Origin: Myxococcus sp.
Lineage (GTDB): Bacteria > Myxococcota > Myxococcia > Myxococcales > Myxococcaceae
DNA length: 64,000 bases
Direction: 5' to 3'
Assembly (NCBI GenBank): GCA_014879945.1
Contig: JACSRE010000437.1
Location: 1 to 64,000, forward strand
Shown piece by piece: positions 45,924 to 54,513 of this stretch (positions within the stretch are counted from its first letter, which is position 1; each line of letters opens with the position of its first letter). The translations under genes and the position numbers were made by a program. The notes beneath the pieces are model-generated. The model made no database searches. It was not told where the DNA came from and saw nothing but the letters and a program-made list of their open reading frames with translations.

Positions 45924-46100
45924 TCAGTCGTCGGGAGGGTTGCCGTTGTCGAGCATCTTCCTGAAGACAGCGTAGGCGTCGTTCTTCGAGCCGTAGGTGC
46001 GCTTGGTATCTTCATCGTTGACCCACGCGTAGATGATGACCTTCGCCTTGGTGTCGAAGCGGAGGAAGAGCCGAAACCGCTGGCCGCGGCTTAAGTTTCC
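45924..46100 (-). pseudogene. Truncated YhaV-family toxin
   Basis: C-terminal 58 codons of a YhaV-like RNase toxin: RFRLFLRFDTKAKVIIYAWV and NDEDTKRTYGSKNDAYAVFR, then KMLDNGNPPDD, close to the end of E. coli YhaV. The N-terminal two thirds are lost exactly where the 42-bp repeat begins. No PrlF antitoxin gene remains. The frame stays open into the repeat but that part is not coding. Confidence 0.85.
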
Positions 46101-46142
46101 CCGGAGATCCCCTGGGTCCCCGGCCGTTCTTCTTTCTGCTCG
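46101..46142. repeat. 42-bp direct repeat, right copy
   Basis: Identical to 42371-42412. The left arm of the terminator stem is missing here, so only a fragment of the hairpin forms. Core sequence resumes after it. Confidence 0.8.
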
Positions 46143-46168
46143 CGCCTCAAGGATCGGGTCTTCGAGGC

Positions 46169-46831
46169 TCAGCGCTCGCCTTCCCCCTTCCACAACCGAA
46201 ACCCACCCTCGAAGGCGCTCGCGTTGGTGCCCAGGCGCACGCCCTCGGGTGGATCCTCGAGCAGCGCCGCGTTGCCCCCGCCGATCACCACCTCGCCCGG
46301 TTGCAGCGCCTCGCGGAACAGCGCCACCACCTTCCACACGTGCCGCCGCCACTTCTTCTTCCCCATGCGCTCGAGCCCCGCCTTGCCGAGGTACTGCTCG
46401 TAGCTGCGGTGCTTGCGGTAGGGCAGGTGGGCCAGCTCGAGCGGCTGAACCCTTCCCTCGACCACCAGCGCCGAGCCCAGGCCGGTCCCCAGGCCGAGGA
46501 AGAGCAGGCTCCCGCCTCGGTCGTTCCCCAGGGCCTGCATCGCGGCGTCGTTGATCAGCTTCACCGGCCGACCGAACGCGCGCGCGAAATCGAAGCCCAC
46601 CCAGCCGCGCCCCAGGTTGGCCGGCTCCGCCACCACCCGCTCCCGCACCACCACGCCCGGGTAGCCGATGGAGATGGCCTCGTACGCCCAGTCGGCGGTG
46701 AGCTGCTTCACCTGCTCCACCATCGCCTCGGGCGTCAGCGCCTCGCCCGACGCGAACTTGCGCCGCTGCTCCTGCCCGGTGGCCAGCACCTTCACGTTGG
46801 TGCCGCCGATGTCGATGCTGAGCACCTTCAT
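46169..46831 (-). CDS. ppgK: ROK-family (polyphosphate) glucokinase
   Basis: 220 aa. ROK kinase: phosphate loop SIDIGGTNVKV at the N-terminus, GYPGVV, the catalytic region LINDAAMQALG (NDA), and FLGLGTGLGSALV. Size and the NDA motif fit the short polyphosphate-dependent glucokinase group. ATP-glucokinase is the alternative. ATG at 46831; a GTG-type start at 46855 is in frame. Ppk and a Ppx/GppA gene lie further along this window. Confidence 0.82.
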   Translation of the reverse strand: MKVLSIDIGGTNVKVLATGQEQRRKFASGEALTPEAMVEQVKQLTADWAYEAISIGYPGVVVRERVVAEPANLGRGWVGFDFARAFGRPVKLINDAAMQALGNDRGGSLLFLGLGTGLGSALVVEGRVQPLELAHLPYRKHRSYEQYLGKAGLERMGKKKWRRHVWKVVALFREALQPGEVVIGGGNAALLEDPPEGVRLGTNASAFEGGFRLWKGEGER

Positions 46832-46868
46832 CGCCTGACCTCTGGTCGCGCTCACGAACGCCTCACCG

Positions 46869-47669
46869 TCAGCCCAGCAGGTCTTTCATCTGCTTGGCGA
46901 TGAACGTGGCCGCCCGCTTCGGGTTCAGCCGGTACAGCTTGTCGAGCAGCTTCGAGTCGCTCCCCACCAGCACGCGAAAGCGGTTGCGCTCCATGCCGTC
47001 GAGGATGTCCTTCGCCGCCGAGTTGGCCGGGTACGCCGAGCGCGGCTTGCCCTCTTTGGGCGCCGACGGCACCTCGACGCCCGAGTTGGCGGTGATGTTG
47101 GTGGCCACCGCGCCGGGGAACACCACCGTCACGTGCACGTTGGTGTCCTTGAGCTCCGAGCTCAGCCCCTCGGTGAAGAGCTTCACCGCCGCCTTCGACG
47201 CGCCATAGATGGTCTGCCCCGGCACCGGCAGGAACCCGCCCATGCTCGAGATGTTCACCACGTGCGCCTCGGGCCGCTTCAAGAGCGACGGCAGGAACGC
47301 CTTCGTCATCTGCACCGTGCCCCACCAGTTCACGTTCATCACCCGCTCGATCGACGCGTAGTCGAGCTCGTTCACCCGCACGAACTTCTGAATGATGCCC
47401 GCGCAGTTGATGACGCCGTCGACCGCGCCGAGCTTCGCCACCACCGCCTTCGGCAACGCCTCGACCGCCGCGCGATCGGTGATGTCGAGCGTGAACGTCG
47501 CCAGCTGGCTCTTCGGCACCGCGGCCAGCGCCTGCGTCTCACGCAGCGTCACCTCGTTCAGATCGACCGCCGCCACCTTCGCGCCCCGCCGCACCAGCCC
47601 GAGCGCGAGCTCCCGCCCCATGCCGCTGCCAGCGCCCGTCACCACCACCACCTTGCCTTCGACCTTCAT
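46869..47669 (-). CDS. Short-chain dehydrogenase/reductase
   Basis: 266 aa classical SDR. Rossmann motif VTGAGSGMG (about 10-18), NCAG, catalytic Ser in VNISSMGG and YGASK (Y and K of the triad), then PGAVATNIT. Substrate unknown; the C-terminal basic extension is common in myxobacterial and mycobacterial SDRs. Next gene downstream is the glucokinase; co-transcription is possible. Confidence 0.92.
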   Translation of the reverse strand: MKVEGKVVVVTGAGSGMGRELALGLVRRGAKVAAVDLNEVTLRETQALAAVPKSQLATFTLDITDRAAVEALPKAVVAKLGAVDGVINCAGIIQKFVRVNELDYASIERVMNVNWWGTVQMTKAFLPSLLKRPEAHVVNISSMGGFLPVPGQTIYGASKAAVKLFTEGLSSELKDTNVHVTVVFPGAVATNITANSGVEVPSAPKEGKPRSAYPANSAAKDILDGMERNRFRVLVGSDSKLLDKLYRLNPKRAATFIAKQMKDLLG

Positions 47670-47717
47670 GGCGTACCTCCTGTTGTGGGTTGCAGCCGGT
47701 AGGAGCCAGCCCGACGC

Positions 47718-48650
47718 TCAGGGGATGTACTTCGACTCCACCGAGCCGCGGCCGTGCTCGAACTTCACTTCGAACTTCGGCAGGTTCACGACCTCGAAGG
47801 TCGCCGACGCCAGGCGGATGGTGTCGTTCGACTTGTCCACCTCTTCGAGGATGCGGGTGAAGAGCTGGTCCTTCACGCGACGCCGGCGCCGGTAGTCGAC
47901 GATGTAGCGCACGGTGAACTGGAGCCAGTTGTCGTTGGCCTCCATCGTCACCATCGGGGCGATCTGCGCGTCTTCGAGGCGGTACTTGTCCACCGACGAG
48001 GCCCACGCCTCCTTCGACGCGTCGGCGAAGGGCTCACACACCTCTTTGGCGACGTCGACCAGCATCGCCTTGGCGCGCTTCCAGTCGGAGCCGTAGCGCA
48101 CCGGCAGGGTGATCTCGTCCCACAGGAAGGGGAAGTCGGCCGAGTAGTTGAAGACCGGCTCCTTGAAGACGTAGCTGTTGGCGATCTTCACGATGCGGCC
48201 GTTGTAGAGATCGGCCTGCACCCACTGGCCCATCTCCATCAACGTCGTGCGCAGCACGCCGATGTCGATGACGTCGCCCTTGATGCCGCCGAGCTGCACG
48301 CGATCGCCGGTCGAGTAGAAGCCGCCCGACGAGATCGCGATCCACCCCGCGACGCTGGCGATCACCTCTTGCAGCGCGAAGGCGATGCCGGCGCCGGCGA
48401 CGCCGAAGGCCACCGTCAGGCCCGCGAGGCGATCGCTGAACACCGTGATGAGCAGCACCGCCGCGGCCAGGTAGCGGAGGAACGAGACCAGCTTGCGGGC
48501 GCGGTACCGCGCCGCGTTCTCGTGAACGTACTTCTCGACCGAGCGCTGGAGCAGCCGGCTAAGCACGTAGACGACGAGGAGGCCGACGACGGCGGCGATG
48601 ATCTTGCCGGTGGTGGGATCGTAGAGCAGGGCCTTGAGCTGGTCTTCCAT
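47718..48650 (-). CDS. MscS-family mechanosensitive channel
   Basis: 310 aa. Membrane helices at about 15-35 and 55-75; the pore helix region VAFGVAGAGIAFALQEVIAS (about 79-98) is the MscS TM3 pattern, followed by the MscS beta domain (GGFYSTGDRVQLGGIKGDV, VLRTTLME) and a C-terminal domain. Opens under membrane tension to release solutes. Small-conductance MscS type; first gene on its strand. Confidence 0.92.
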   Translation of the reverse strand: MEDQLKALLYDPTTGKIIAAVVGLLVVYVLSRLLQRSVEKYVHENAARYRARKLVSFLRYLAAAVLLITVFSDRLAGLTVAFGVAGAGIAFALQEVIASVAGWIAISSGGFYSTGDRVQLGGIKGDVIDIGVLRTTLMEMGQWVQADLYNGRIVKIANSYVFKEPVFNYSADFPFLWDEITLPVRYGSDWKRAKAMLVDVAKEVCEPFADASKEAWASSVDKYRLEDAQIAPMVTMEANDNWLQFTVRYIVDYRRRRRVKDQLFTRILEEVDKSNDTIRLASATFEVVNLPKFEVKFEHGRGSVESKYIP

Positions 48651-48749
48651 GGGCGGGGCGTCGCACGGGGCCCGCGGGCAGTCAACGCGCGCTGGCTGAC
48701 GGCAGTGACGGTTGTGTCGCGACCAGCGCCCCTGCTACCTGCGCGGGTG

Positions 48750-49808
48750 ATGTGCCGCCTCGCCCCGCTGACCGTGTTGGCAAGCCTGCTCGCCTGTGGC
48801 GCGCCGCAGGTGCTTACGCACGACGTGTCGTTTCTCGTGCCGCTCTCGCAGAGCCAGAGTTTCCTCTCGGCCGCCACCGTCTTGCCGCGGTGGCAGTTCG
48901 ATCGCCTCCACCCGTTGACCGTGGTGGACGAGCCCGACGCGCTCTACGGCGCGCTCTCGGTGGTGTCGGTGCGCCTCGACGCGTGCTTCCGCGAGGGCGC
49001 CACGCCGGGGCCGTGTCGCCCGCAGGTGCGGCTGGTGCTCCAGCCGGTGTTCGACGACGGCCCAGGTGGCCTGACGACGCGTGACGCCGCGGTGCACCTC
49101 TTCTTCTCCACTACCGAGGGCGAGCTCGAGACCCTGGTGCGCGGCCTCGCAGCGCTGCGGACCGAGCGTCGGGTGGCGGCAGGGGACGCGACCGCGCCGC
49201 ACCCCGGCTTCAGCGACGCCGCCTTCGTGAAGGCGCTGCGCGAGCGCCTCACGCCGTTCCTCCAGCCGCCGGCCCTCGTGCGCATCACCTCGATGAGCGT
49301 GCACGCGAGCAACCTGGCGTGGGTCTTCTCGGGCGCCGACGTGGTGAACGGGGTGACGACCGATCTCGACATTCCAACGCTCGGAGCTGAGCACCACGAC
49401 CACGTGACCAGCACCGGCAAGGACCAGGCTATGGAGGTGACGTTGGATCCAGGGTCGCGGGTGGAGCCCGCGCTGACGACGCTGGTCGCTCCGGGCGGCC
49501 TTGCGCGCGCGACGCCCGAGGCGTTGAGCGCAGCGGCGTTGGCGGTGCAGCGCCTCGAAGATCCGGCCACCCACAACCCCGGCACCGTCGACTGCGCCTC
49601 GTGTCACGTGGCGGCGCTGGCGCAGCGCGCGCTCGTGAAGGCGGGCCAGGCGGTCGAGGGCAGCCCCGGCGCGTCGGGCGCCTACGACGACACCCGCAAC
49701 CTGCGCGCCTTCGGCTACTTCTTCGCGACGCCCGCGGTCAGCCCGCGCGTGCAACGAGAGACCGCCCTGGTCCGCGATGACTTCGCCCGCCGCCTGGAGA
49801 CGAAATGA
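48750..49808 (+). CDS. CxxCH lipoprotein, unknown
   Basis: 352 aa. Lipobox LASLLACGAP at the N-terminus. One haem-type motif CASCH near residue 285. No other domain recognised; long beta-rich middle. A GTG three bases upstream is an alternative start. Overlaps the next gene by four bases (ATGA). Probably an outer-membrane or periplasmic lipoprotein. Confidence 0.75.
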   Translation: MCRLAPLTVLASLLACGAPQVLTHDVSFLVPLSQSQSFLSAATVLPRWQFDRLHPLTVVDEPDALYGALSVVSVRLDACFREGATPGPCRPQVRLVLQPVFDDGPGGLTTRDAAVHLFFSTTEGELETLVRGLAALRTERRVAAGDATAPHPGFSDAAFVKALRERLTPFLQPPALVRITSMSVHASNLAWVFSGADVVNGVTTDLDIPTLGAEHHDHVTSTGKDQAMEVTLDPGSRVEPALTTLVAPGGLARATPEALSAAALAVQRLEDPATHNPGTVDCASCHVAALAQRALVKAGQAVEGSPGASGAYDDTRNLRAFGYFFATPAVSPRVQRETALVRDDFARRLETK

Positions 49809-50392
49809 ACCTGCGCCTGCCCCTCACGCTTTCCCTCGCCGTGACGTTCTTCCCCGCCGTCGGCGCCGCGCAGACCTGCCTGGCCACGGTGTTCGGCGAC
49901 GGGAAGTGCGACTGCGGGTGCGGCGTCGTCGACTCCGACTGCCCGGCGGGCGCGAAGTTCACCGCCTGTGAGGTGACCCACTGCGGGCCCGGCACCGTGC
50001 CCTGGGAGCACAACCCGCACACCTGCATGATGTCGGCGTGCGGCGATGGGTGGAACGACACGGCCGGGAACGAAGTGTGTGACGACGGCAACGCGCTCGC
50101 GAGCGGAGGGTGTGCGGCAAACTGTCGCGCGGTGAACCCGGGCTACGTCTGCGGGGCAGGGGCGTCGGGGTGCCGGTTGGCGCCGGCCGATGGTGGGCAG
50201 GGTGATGCAGGCGCTCCCGACGCCGGCGCGCCGGCCATCGACGCGGGGGCGACGGTGGCAGACGGCGGGCAGGTGCTCGGGCCGACTGCGACGACGCAGG
50301 GGTGTGCGGCCTCGGGGGGCGGAGCGCAGATGCTGGTGGTGCTGGCGGGCGTGATGGCATCGCGCCGTCGCCGGTCAGTGTCGTCCGGGTAG
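49805..50392 (+). CDS. Cysteine-rich surface protein with MYXO-CTERM-like tail
   Basis: 195 aa. Signal peptide (MNLRLPLTLSLAVTFFPAVGAAQ opening). Cys-rich repeats GDGKCDCGCGVVDSDCP and EVCDDGN...GCAANC (CDDGN myxococcal repeat), then a Gly/Ala/Asp linker. It ends GCAASGGGAQMLVVLAGV followed by RRRR, the pattern of MYXO-CTERM sorting signals: Cys, hydrophobic helix, basic end. Probably outer-surface anchored. Coupled to the lipoprotein gene upstream. Confidence 0.84.
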   Translation: MNLRLPLTLSLAVTFFPAVGAAQTCLATVFGDGKCDCGCGVVDSDCPAGAKFTACEVTHCGPGTVPWEHNPHTCMMSACGDGWNDTAGNEVCDDGNALASGGCAANCRAVNPGYVCGAGASGCRLAPADGGQGDAGAPDAGAPAIDAGATVADGGQVLGPTATTQGCAASGGGAQMLVVLAGVMASRRRRSVSSG

Positions 50393-50425
50393 GCCCATCG
50401 CGCCTGCGCTGGTAAAGCTCCCGGC

Positions 50426-50968
50426 ATGCACCGCTTCAACCGCACTGCCTCGGCCCTGTTGATCATCGACCTGCAGGAGCGCCTCGCGGCGGCCATGAAC
50501 CCGGCCCGCCTCGAGCGCGTCATCAACCGCACGCTCGCGGCCATCGACGGCGCCAGGGCCCTCGGCCTGCCCATCGTCATCACCGAGCAGTACCCGAAGG
50601 GCCTGGGCCCCACGATGAAGGCGATCGCGGAGCGCATTCCCGACTTCAAGCCCATCGAGAAGCTCGAGTTCTCGGCCTTCGTGCCCGAGGTGAAGGAGCG
50701 CCTGGCCGGGCGCCCGTCGGTCCTCATCGCCGGCATGGAGACCCACGTCTGCGTCTTCCAGACGGTGCGCGCGCTCGCCGACGCCGGCCTCACCCCGTAC
50801 CTCGCCGCCGACGCCGTGCTGTCACGCACCGAGGCCGATGAGCGCGTGGGCCTCGAGCTCTGCCGCGCCTCCGGGGCGATGATCACCACCGTCGAGACGG
50901 CCCTCTTCGACGCCCTCGGCCGCGCCGGCGGCCCCGAGTTCAAGGCGGTGTCGGCGGCGGTGAAGTGA
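50426..50968 (+). CDS. Isochorismatase-family hydrolase
   Basis: 180 aa. Catalytic triad of the cysteine-hydrolase fold: D15 (LLIIDLQERL), K79 (IEKLEFSAF) and C109 (METHVCVFQT) with the cis-peptide GMETHV. Substrate not determinable; relatives include nicotinamidases and YcaC-type hydrolases. The end overlaps the Rieske gene start (GTGA). Confidence 0.9.
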   Translation: MHRFNRTASALLIIDLQERLAAAMNPARLERVINRTLAAIDGARALGLPIVITEQYPKGLGPTMKAIAERIPDFKPIEKLEFSAFVPEVKERLAGRPSVLIAGMETHVCVFQTVRALADAGLTPYLAADAVLSRTEADERVGLELCRASGAMITTVETALFDALGRAGGPEFKAVSAAVK

Positions 50969-51306
50969 CCGACTTCGTCGACGTGGGCCCCTCGAGCGCG
51001 GTGCCCGAGCAGGGCCGACACGTCGTCACGGCGGGCGGCCACTCCATCGCCCTGGTGCGCGTCGAGGGCCGCGTCTACGGCGTCGACAACCGCTGCCCGC
51101 ACCGCGACGGCGAGCTGGGGCAGGGCGACCTCGACGGCTTCCACCTCTTCTGCCCGCTGCACGCGTGGGTCTTCGACGTGCGCGACGGGCGCGGCTTCTT
51201 CCCCAGAGGCGCCGAGGTCGCGTGCTTCGAGGTGAAGGAGGAGCACGGCCGCCTGCTGGTCGCCCTCCGCGGGGTCAAGCCGAGCCAGACCGATCGCTGG
51301 CCCTGA
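50965..51306 (+). CDS. Rieske [2Fe-2S] ferredoxin
   Basis: 113 aa. Rieske motifs NRCPHRDGELG (C-x-H) and FCPLHAWVFD (C-x2-H) about 19 residues apart. Small soluble type, as in nitrite reductase small subunit/dioxygenase ferredoxins. Coupled to the isochorismatase gene. Its 3' end overlaps the convergent LysR gene by 32 bases. Confidence 0.93.
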   Translation: MTDFVDVGPSSAVPEQGRHVVTAGGHSIALVRVEGRVYGVDNRCPHRDGELGQGDLDGFHLFCPLHAWVFDVRDGRGFFPRGAEVACFEVKEEHGRLLVALRGVKPSQTDRWP

Positions 51307-52210
51307 GCTCTGACAGCGTCATGCCCGGCACGGTGGCGAAGCGGCGCTTGAGCAGCTTCAGGAACTCGCGCACCCGCGTCGGCGTGTACTTCGCCGAGGG
51401 CACCACCGCGCTCACCTCGAGCGGGGCCGGAGGGGCGCCGGGCAGCACCACCACCAGCTTGCGGCGCTTGAGCTCCTCCTCGACCAACCAGCGCGTCACC
51501 AGGCCAACCCCCAGCTCGCCCACCAAGGCCTGCCGCAGCGTCACCGCGTTGTTGGAGAGGTATGACGGCGTCAGCTCCACCGTCACCGGCCCCGCGCCCG
51601 GGTAGAGCGTCAACGCGTCACCTTGCGGCAGGCCGGTGAAGCGGACCGCGCGATGCCCGGTCAGCTCCTCGGCGCGCCTGGGCACCCCATGCCGCTTCAG
51701 GTACCCGGGCGCCGCCACCACCAGGCGCTCCATCGAGCCCAACCGCTGGCGCACCACTGAGGGGTCGCTGATCGTCCCGAGCCGAATGGAGAGCTCCGCG
51801 CCCTCGGCCACCAGGTCGACGAAGCGATCGAGCAGCGTCAACTCGCACCGCACCTGCGGGAAGGCCTGCTGGAAGGCCACGCTGGCCGGGCCGAGGAACG
51901 TCTCTCCCAGCACCACCGGCCCGTGCAGCTTGAGGGTGCCGCGCGGCACGTCTCCCTCGGCCACCTCGGCCTCGGCCTCCTCGAGCACCGCCAGGGCCTG
52001 ACGGCACCGCTCGTAGTAGCGCCGCCCCGCGTCGGTCAGCGTCAGGGTGCGGGTGCTCCGCAGCAGGAGCCGCACGCCCAGCGCCTCCTCCATCGCCGCC
52101 ATCGCCTTGCTCACCGCGGGCTGGCCCACGCCCACGTCACGCGCGGCCTTCGACAGGCTGCCGCGCTCCACCACCTTCGTGAACAACCTCAGCCGCTGGA
52201 GCTGGTCCAT
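51275..52210 (-). CDS. LysR-family transcriptional regulator
   Basis: 311 aa. N-terminal winged helix: LRLFTKVVERGSLSKAARDV, GVGQPAVSKAMAAMEEALGV, then the substrate-binding domain. ATG at 52210 sits seven bases from a palindromic T-N11-A site. Divergent from the reductase gene at 52336, its likely target; effector unknown. Confidence 0.93.
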   Translation of the reverse strand: MDQLQRLRLFTKVVERGSLSKAARDVGVGQPAVSKAMAAMEEALGVRLLLRSTRTLTLTDAGRRYYERCRQALAVLEEAEAEVAEGDVPRGTLKLHGPVVLGETFLGPASVAFQQAFPQVRCELTLLDRFVDLVAEGAELSIRLGTISDPSVVRQRLGSMERLVVAAPGYLKRHGVPRRAEELTGHRAVRFTGLPQGDALTLYPGAGPVTVELTPSYLSNNAVTLRQALVGELGVGLVTRWLVEEELKRRKLVVVLPGAPPAPLEVSAVVPSAKYTPTRVREFLKLLKRRFATVPGMTLSELRASDRSGSA

Positions 52211-52216
52211 GCCACC

Positions 52217-52233
52217 CATTCCACGCTGGAATG
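52217..52233. promoter_or_regulatory. LysR-type operator
   Basis: Perfect palindrome CATTCCA-CGC-TGGAATG; the core TTCC-N5-GGAA fits the T-N11-A LysR box. It lies between the regulator gene and the divergent reductase gene. Confidence 0.65.
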
Positions 52234-52335
52234 AACGATATGGCCAGCGGCGACCTTCTGCCGTCCAGGCGCGGCTCGTAGGGTGGCTGCAACACGCGAC
52301 GGAGCCGACTCCGCGCGAAACCAAGGGAGCACCTC

Positions 52336-52998
52336 ATGAAGATCGCGATTCTGGGCACGGGCATGGTGGGCGTGACGATTGGCACGAAGCTGGTCGAGCT
52401 GGGCCACGAGGTGCGCATGGGCTCGCGCACGGCCACCAACGAGAAGGCCGCGGCGTGGGTGAAGACGGCGGGCGCGAAGGCCTCGGCCGGCACCTTCGAG
52501 GCCGCGGCGGCGTTCGGCGAGGTCGTCTTCAACTGCACCTCGGGCAGCGGCGCGGTCGAGGCCCTGGTGATGGCCGGCGAGAAGAACCTCGAGGGCAAGG
52601 TGCTCATCGACGTCTCCAACCCGCTCGACTTCTCGAAGGGCATGCCGCCGACCCTCTTCGTCAGCAACACCGACTCGCTCGCCGAGGTGATTCAGCGCCG
52701 CTTCCCCAAGGCGCAGGTGGTGAAGGCGCTCAACACCATGAGCTGCTCGGTGATGGTCAACCCGCGCCTGTTGCCCGACACCCACACCACCTTCCTCTCG
52801 GGCAACGACGCGAGCGCGAAGGCCACGGTGAAGGCGCTCCTCTCGCAGTTCGGGTGGAAGCGCGAAGAGGTGCTCGACCTGGGTGAGCTCTCCACGGCGC
52901 GGGGCACCGAGAGCCTGCTGCCCCTGTGGCTGCGGGTGTGGGGCGCGACCCAGAACGGCACCTTCAACTTCAAGCTCGTCGCCGCGAAGCCGGGCTGA
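52336..52998 (+). CDS. NADP-dependent F420-reductase-like dinucleotide-binding protein
   Basis: 220 aa. Rossmann N-terminus MKIAILGTGMVGVTIGTKLVELGHEV, dinucleotide site SRT, then VLIDVSNPLDF, AQVVKALNTMSC. This is the F420:NADP oxidoreductase/pyrroline-reductase-like family; many bacterial members use NADPH but not F420. Divergent from the LysR gene and probably its target. Substrate unknown. Confidence 0.87.
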   Translation: MKIAILGTGMVGVTIGTKLVELGHEVRMGSRTATNEKAAAWVKTAGAKASAGTFEAAAAFGEVVFNCTSGSGAVEALVMAGEKNLEGKVLIDVSNPLDFSKGMPPTLFVSNTDSLAEVIQRRFPKAQVVKALNTMSCSVMVNPRLLPDTHTTFLSGNDASAKATVKALLSQFGWKREEVLDLGELSTARGTESLLPLWLRVWGATQNGTFNFKLVAAKPG

Positions 52999-53041
52999 GT
53001 CTCGATGGCCAAGCGCCGGCCGCCGAGTTAACCCTGCGGCC

Positions 53042-53770
53042 ATGCCGACGGCGGTGGTGACAGGGGCGGGAGTGCGGGTCGGGCGCGCCATCGCGCTCGC
53101 CCTCGGCGCCCACGGGTTCGACGTCGTGCTCCACGCCAACCGCTCGGTGGCGCCGGCGCGCGAGGTGAAGGGGCTGCTCGAGGCGATGGGCCGGCGCGCG
53201 TGGGTGGAGCAGGCCGATCTCTCGCAGGCCGACGCCGTCGCCGGGCTCGTTCGCCGGCTTGGCGCTGCGCACCCGGTGCTCGAGCTGCTCGTCAACTCGG
53301 CCGCCGCCTACGCGCACGTGGACTTCGCCGAAGTGACCCCGGCGCAGCTCGACACCATGTGGCGGGTGAACGTGTCGGCGCCCTTCTTCCTCGTGCAGGG
53401 GCTCTTGCCGTCGCTGCGCGCGTCGACCTCGGCCAGCGTCGTCAACATCACCGACATGGCGGTCTCGCACGCGTACACGACGACGCACTTCTTCTCGCAC
53501 TACCTCGCCTCGAAGGCTGCGCTGGAGCAGTTGACCCGCGCGTGGGCGCTGGAGCTGGGGCCCGCCCTGCGGGTCAACGCGGTCGCGCCCGGGCCGGTGG
53601 CGATGGCCGGCGAGACGACCGACGCCCAGCGCGCCGACATCTTGAAGCGCGTGCCGCTGGGCCGTGAAGGCAGCCCCGACGACGTGGCGCGCGCCGTCGT
53701 CTACCTCGCGACCGCCTCGTACGTCACCGGGCAGGTCCTGCGCGTCGATGGAGGCCTGAGCGTCGCATGA
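53042..53770 (+). CDS. SDR, pteridine-reductase-like (FolM type)
   Basis: 242 aa SDR. AVVTGAGVRVGRAIALALG with the TGxxxRxG variant typical of pteridine reductases and FolM, LLVNSAA, NITDMA, Y-x3-K in HYLASKAAL, and TGQVLRVDGG. Position at the head of the folB-queD-folE run supports a dihydropterin or dihydrofolate reductase role. Substrate is inferred. Coupled to the FolB-cupin gene by ATGA. Confidence 0.8.
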   Translation: MPTAVVTGAGVRVGRAIALALGAHGFDVVLHANRSVAPAREVKGLLEAMGRRAWVEQADLSQADAVAGLVRRLGAAHPVLELLVNSAAAYAHVDFAEVTPAQLDTMWRVNVSAPFFLVQGLLPSLRASTSASVVNITDMAVSHAYTTTHFFSHYLASKAALEQLTRAWALELGPALRVNAVAPGPVAMAGETTDAQRADILKRVPLGREGSPDDVARAVVYLATASYVTGQVLRVDGGLSVA

Positions 53771-54513
53771 GCACTCCCCTTGATCGTCTCTCCCTGCGCG
53801 GCATGCGCTTCGACTGCATCGTGGGCCTGTTCGACTTCGAGCGGAACACCCCGCAGCCGGTCGAGCTCGACGTCACGCTGCACTTCGACACCCGCGCCGC
53901 GGCGCGCGAGGGCAAGCTGACGAGCACCGTCGATTACTCCCGGGTGCTGGGCGAGCTGCGCTTCATCCTGGTGGCGGGGCGCTTCCGGCTGCTCGAGAGC
54001 GCCGCCGAGGCCGTGGCCGCCTGGCTGCTCGCCCCGCCGAGCGACGACGTGCCAAGGCCCCACGTAGAGCGCGTGGACGTGAAGCTCTCGAAGCTGGTGG
54101 CCTTGTCGGGCGCGGCGGTGCCGACCCTCGAGATCCACCGGCAGCGCAGCGACTTCAAGCTGGTCACCGAGCACAAGTCGTTCGGCTTCGTCGACGTCAT
54201 CTTCGAGAGCCGCGAGTGCGGCGTCTACCGGGAGCGCATCAGCCCGAAGACGGTGCTGCCGACCCACGTGCACCAGCACCTCGACGAGTCGGAGCTGGTG
54301 CTGGGTGACGGCCTGTTGCTCCAGGGGCACCCGGTGGCGGCGGGCCTCGCCCACACCTGGCCGCGCGGCTTCCCCCACCGGTACGAGAACGTCACCGAGG
54401 TGGAGCAGAGCTTCATGTGCATCGATCGGCCCGCCTTCATCCCCACCGACGAGGTCGAGGTCGACGTGCCGGTCGAGAAGCTCACCCGCACCGAGCCGAC
54501 CCGCTTCTTCTGA
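53767..54513 (+). CDS. folB: FolB-type dihydroneopterin aldolase fused to a cupin-like domain
   Basis: 248 aa. N-terminal FolB domain (about 1-125): LSLRGMRFDCIVGLFDFER, TVDYSRV, and the late lysine strand VDVKLSKLVALSGAAV. C-terminal domain (about 130-248) with cupin-like elements: VLPTHVHQHLDESELVLGDGLLLQG, HTWPRGFPHRY. FolB converts dihydroneopterin to hydroxymethyl-dihydropterin and glycolaldehyde. The fused cupin is unusual. Member of a pterin operon. Confidence 0.82.
   Translation: MSTPLDRLSLRGMRFDCIVGLFDFERNTPQPVELDVTLHFDTRAAAREGKLTSTVDYSRVLGELRFILVAGRFRLLESAAEAVAAWLLAPPSDDVPRPHVERVDVKLSKLVALSGAAVPTLEIHRQRSDFKLVTEHKSFGFVDVIFESRECGVYRERISPKTVLPTHVHQHLDESELVLGDGLLLQGHPVAAGLAHTWPRGFPHRYENVTEVEQSFMCIDRPAFIPTDEVEVDVPVEKLTRTEPTRFF

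Larger units (their letters stand above)
42413..46100. mobile_element. Element B: decayed island between 42-bp repeats
   Basis: 3.7 kb between 42-bp direct repeats. Both end genes are broken: a metallopeptidase remnant on the left, a YhaV-type toxin fragment on the right. It keeps a DUF262/HNH gene and two divergent unknown genes. No recombinase is present. It looks like the rest of an earlier defence island inserted in the tRNA terminator. Confidence 0.68.

Noticed and set aside
45924-46352. Intact YhaV toxin of 142 aa
   Set aside because: The N-terminal part of the frame crosses the 42-bp repeat and the ROK gene and is not toxin-like. Only the last third matches, and no antitoxin gene remains.
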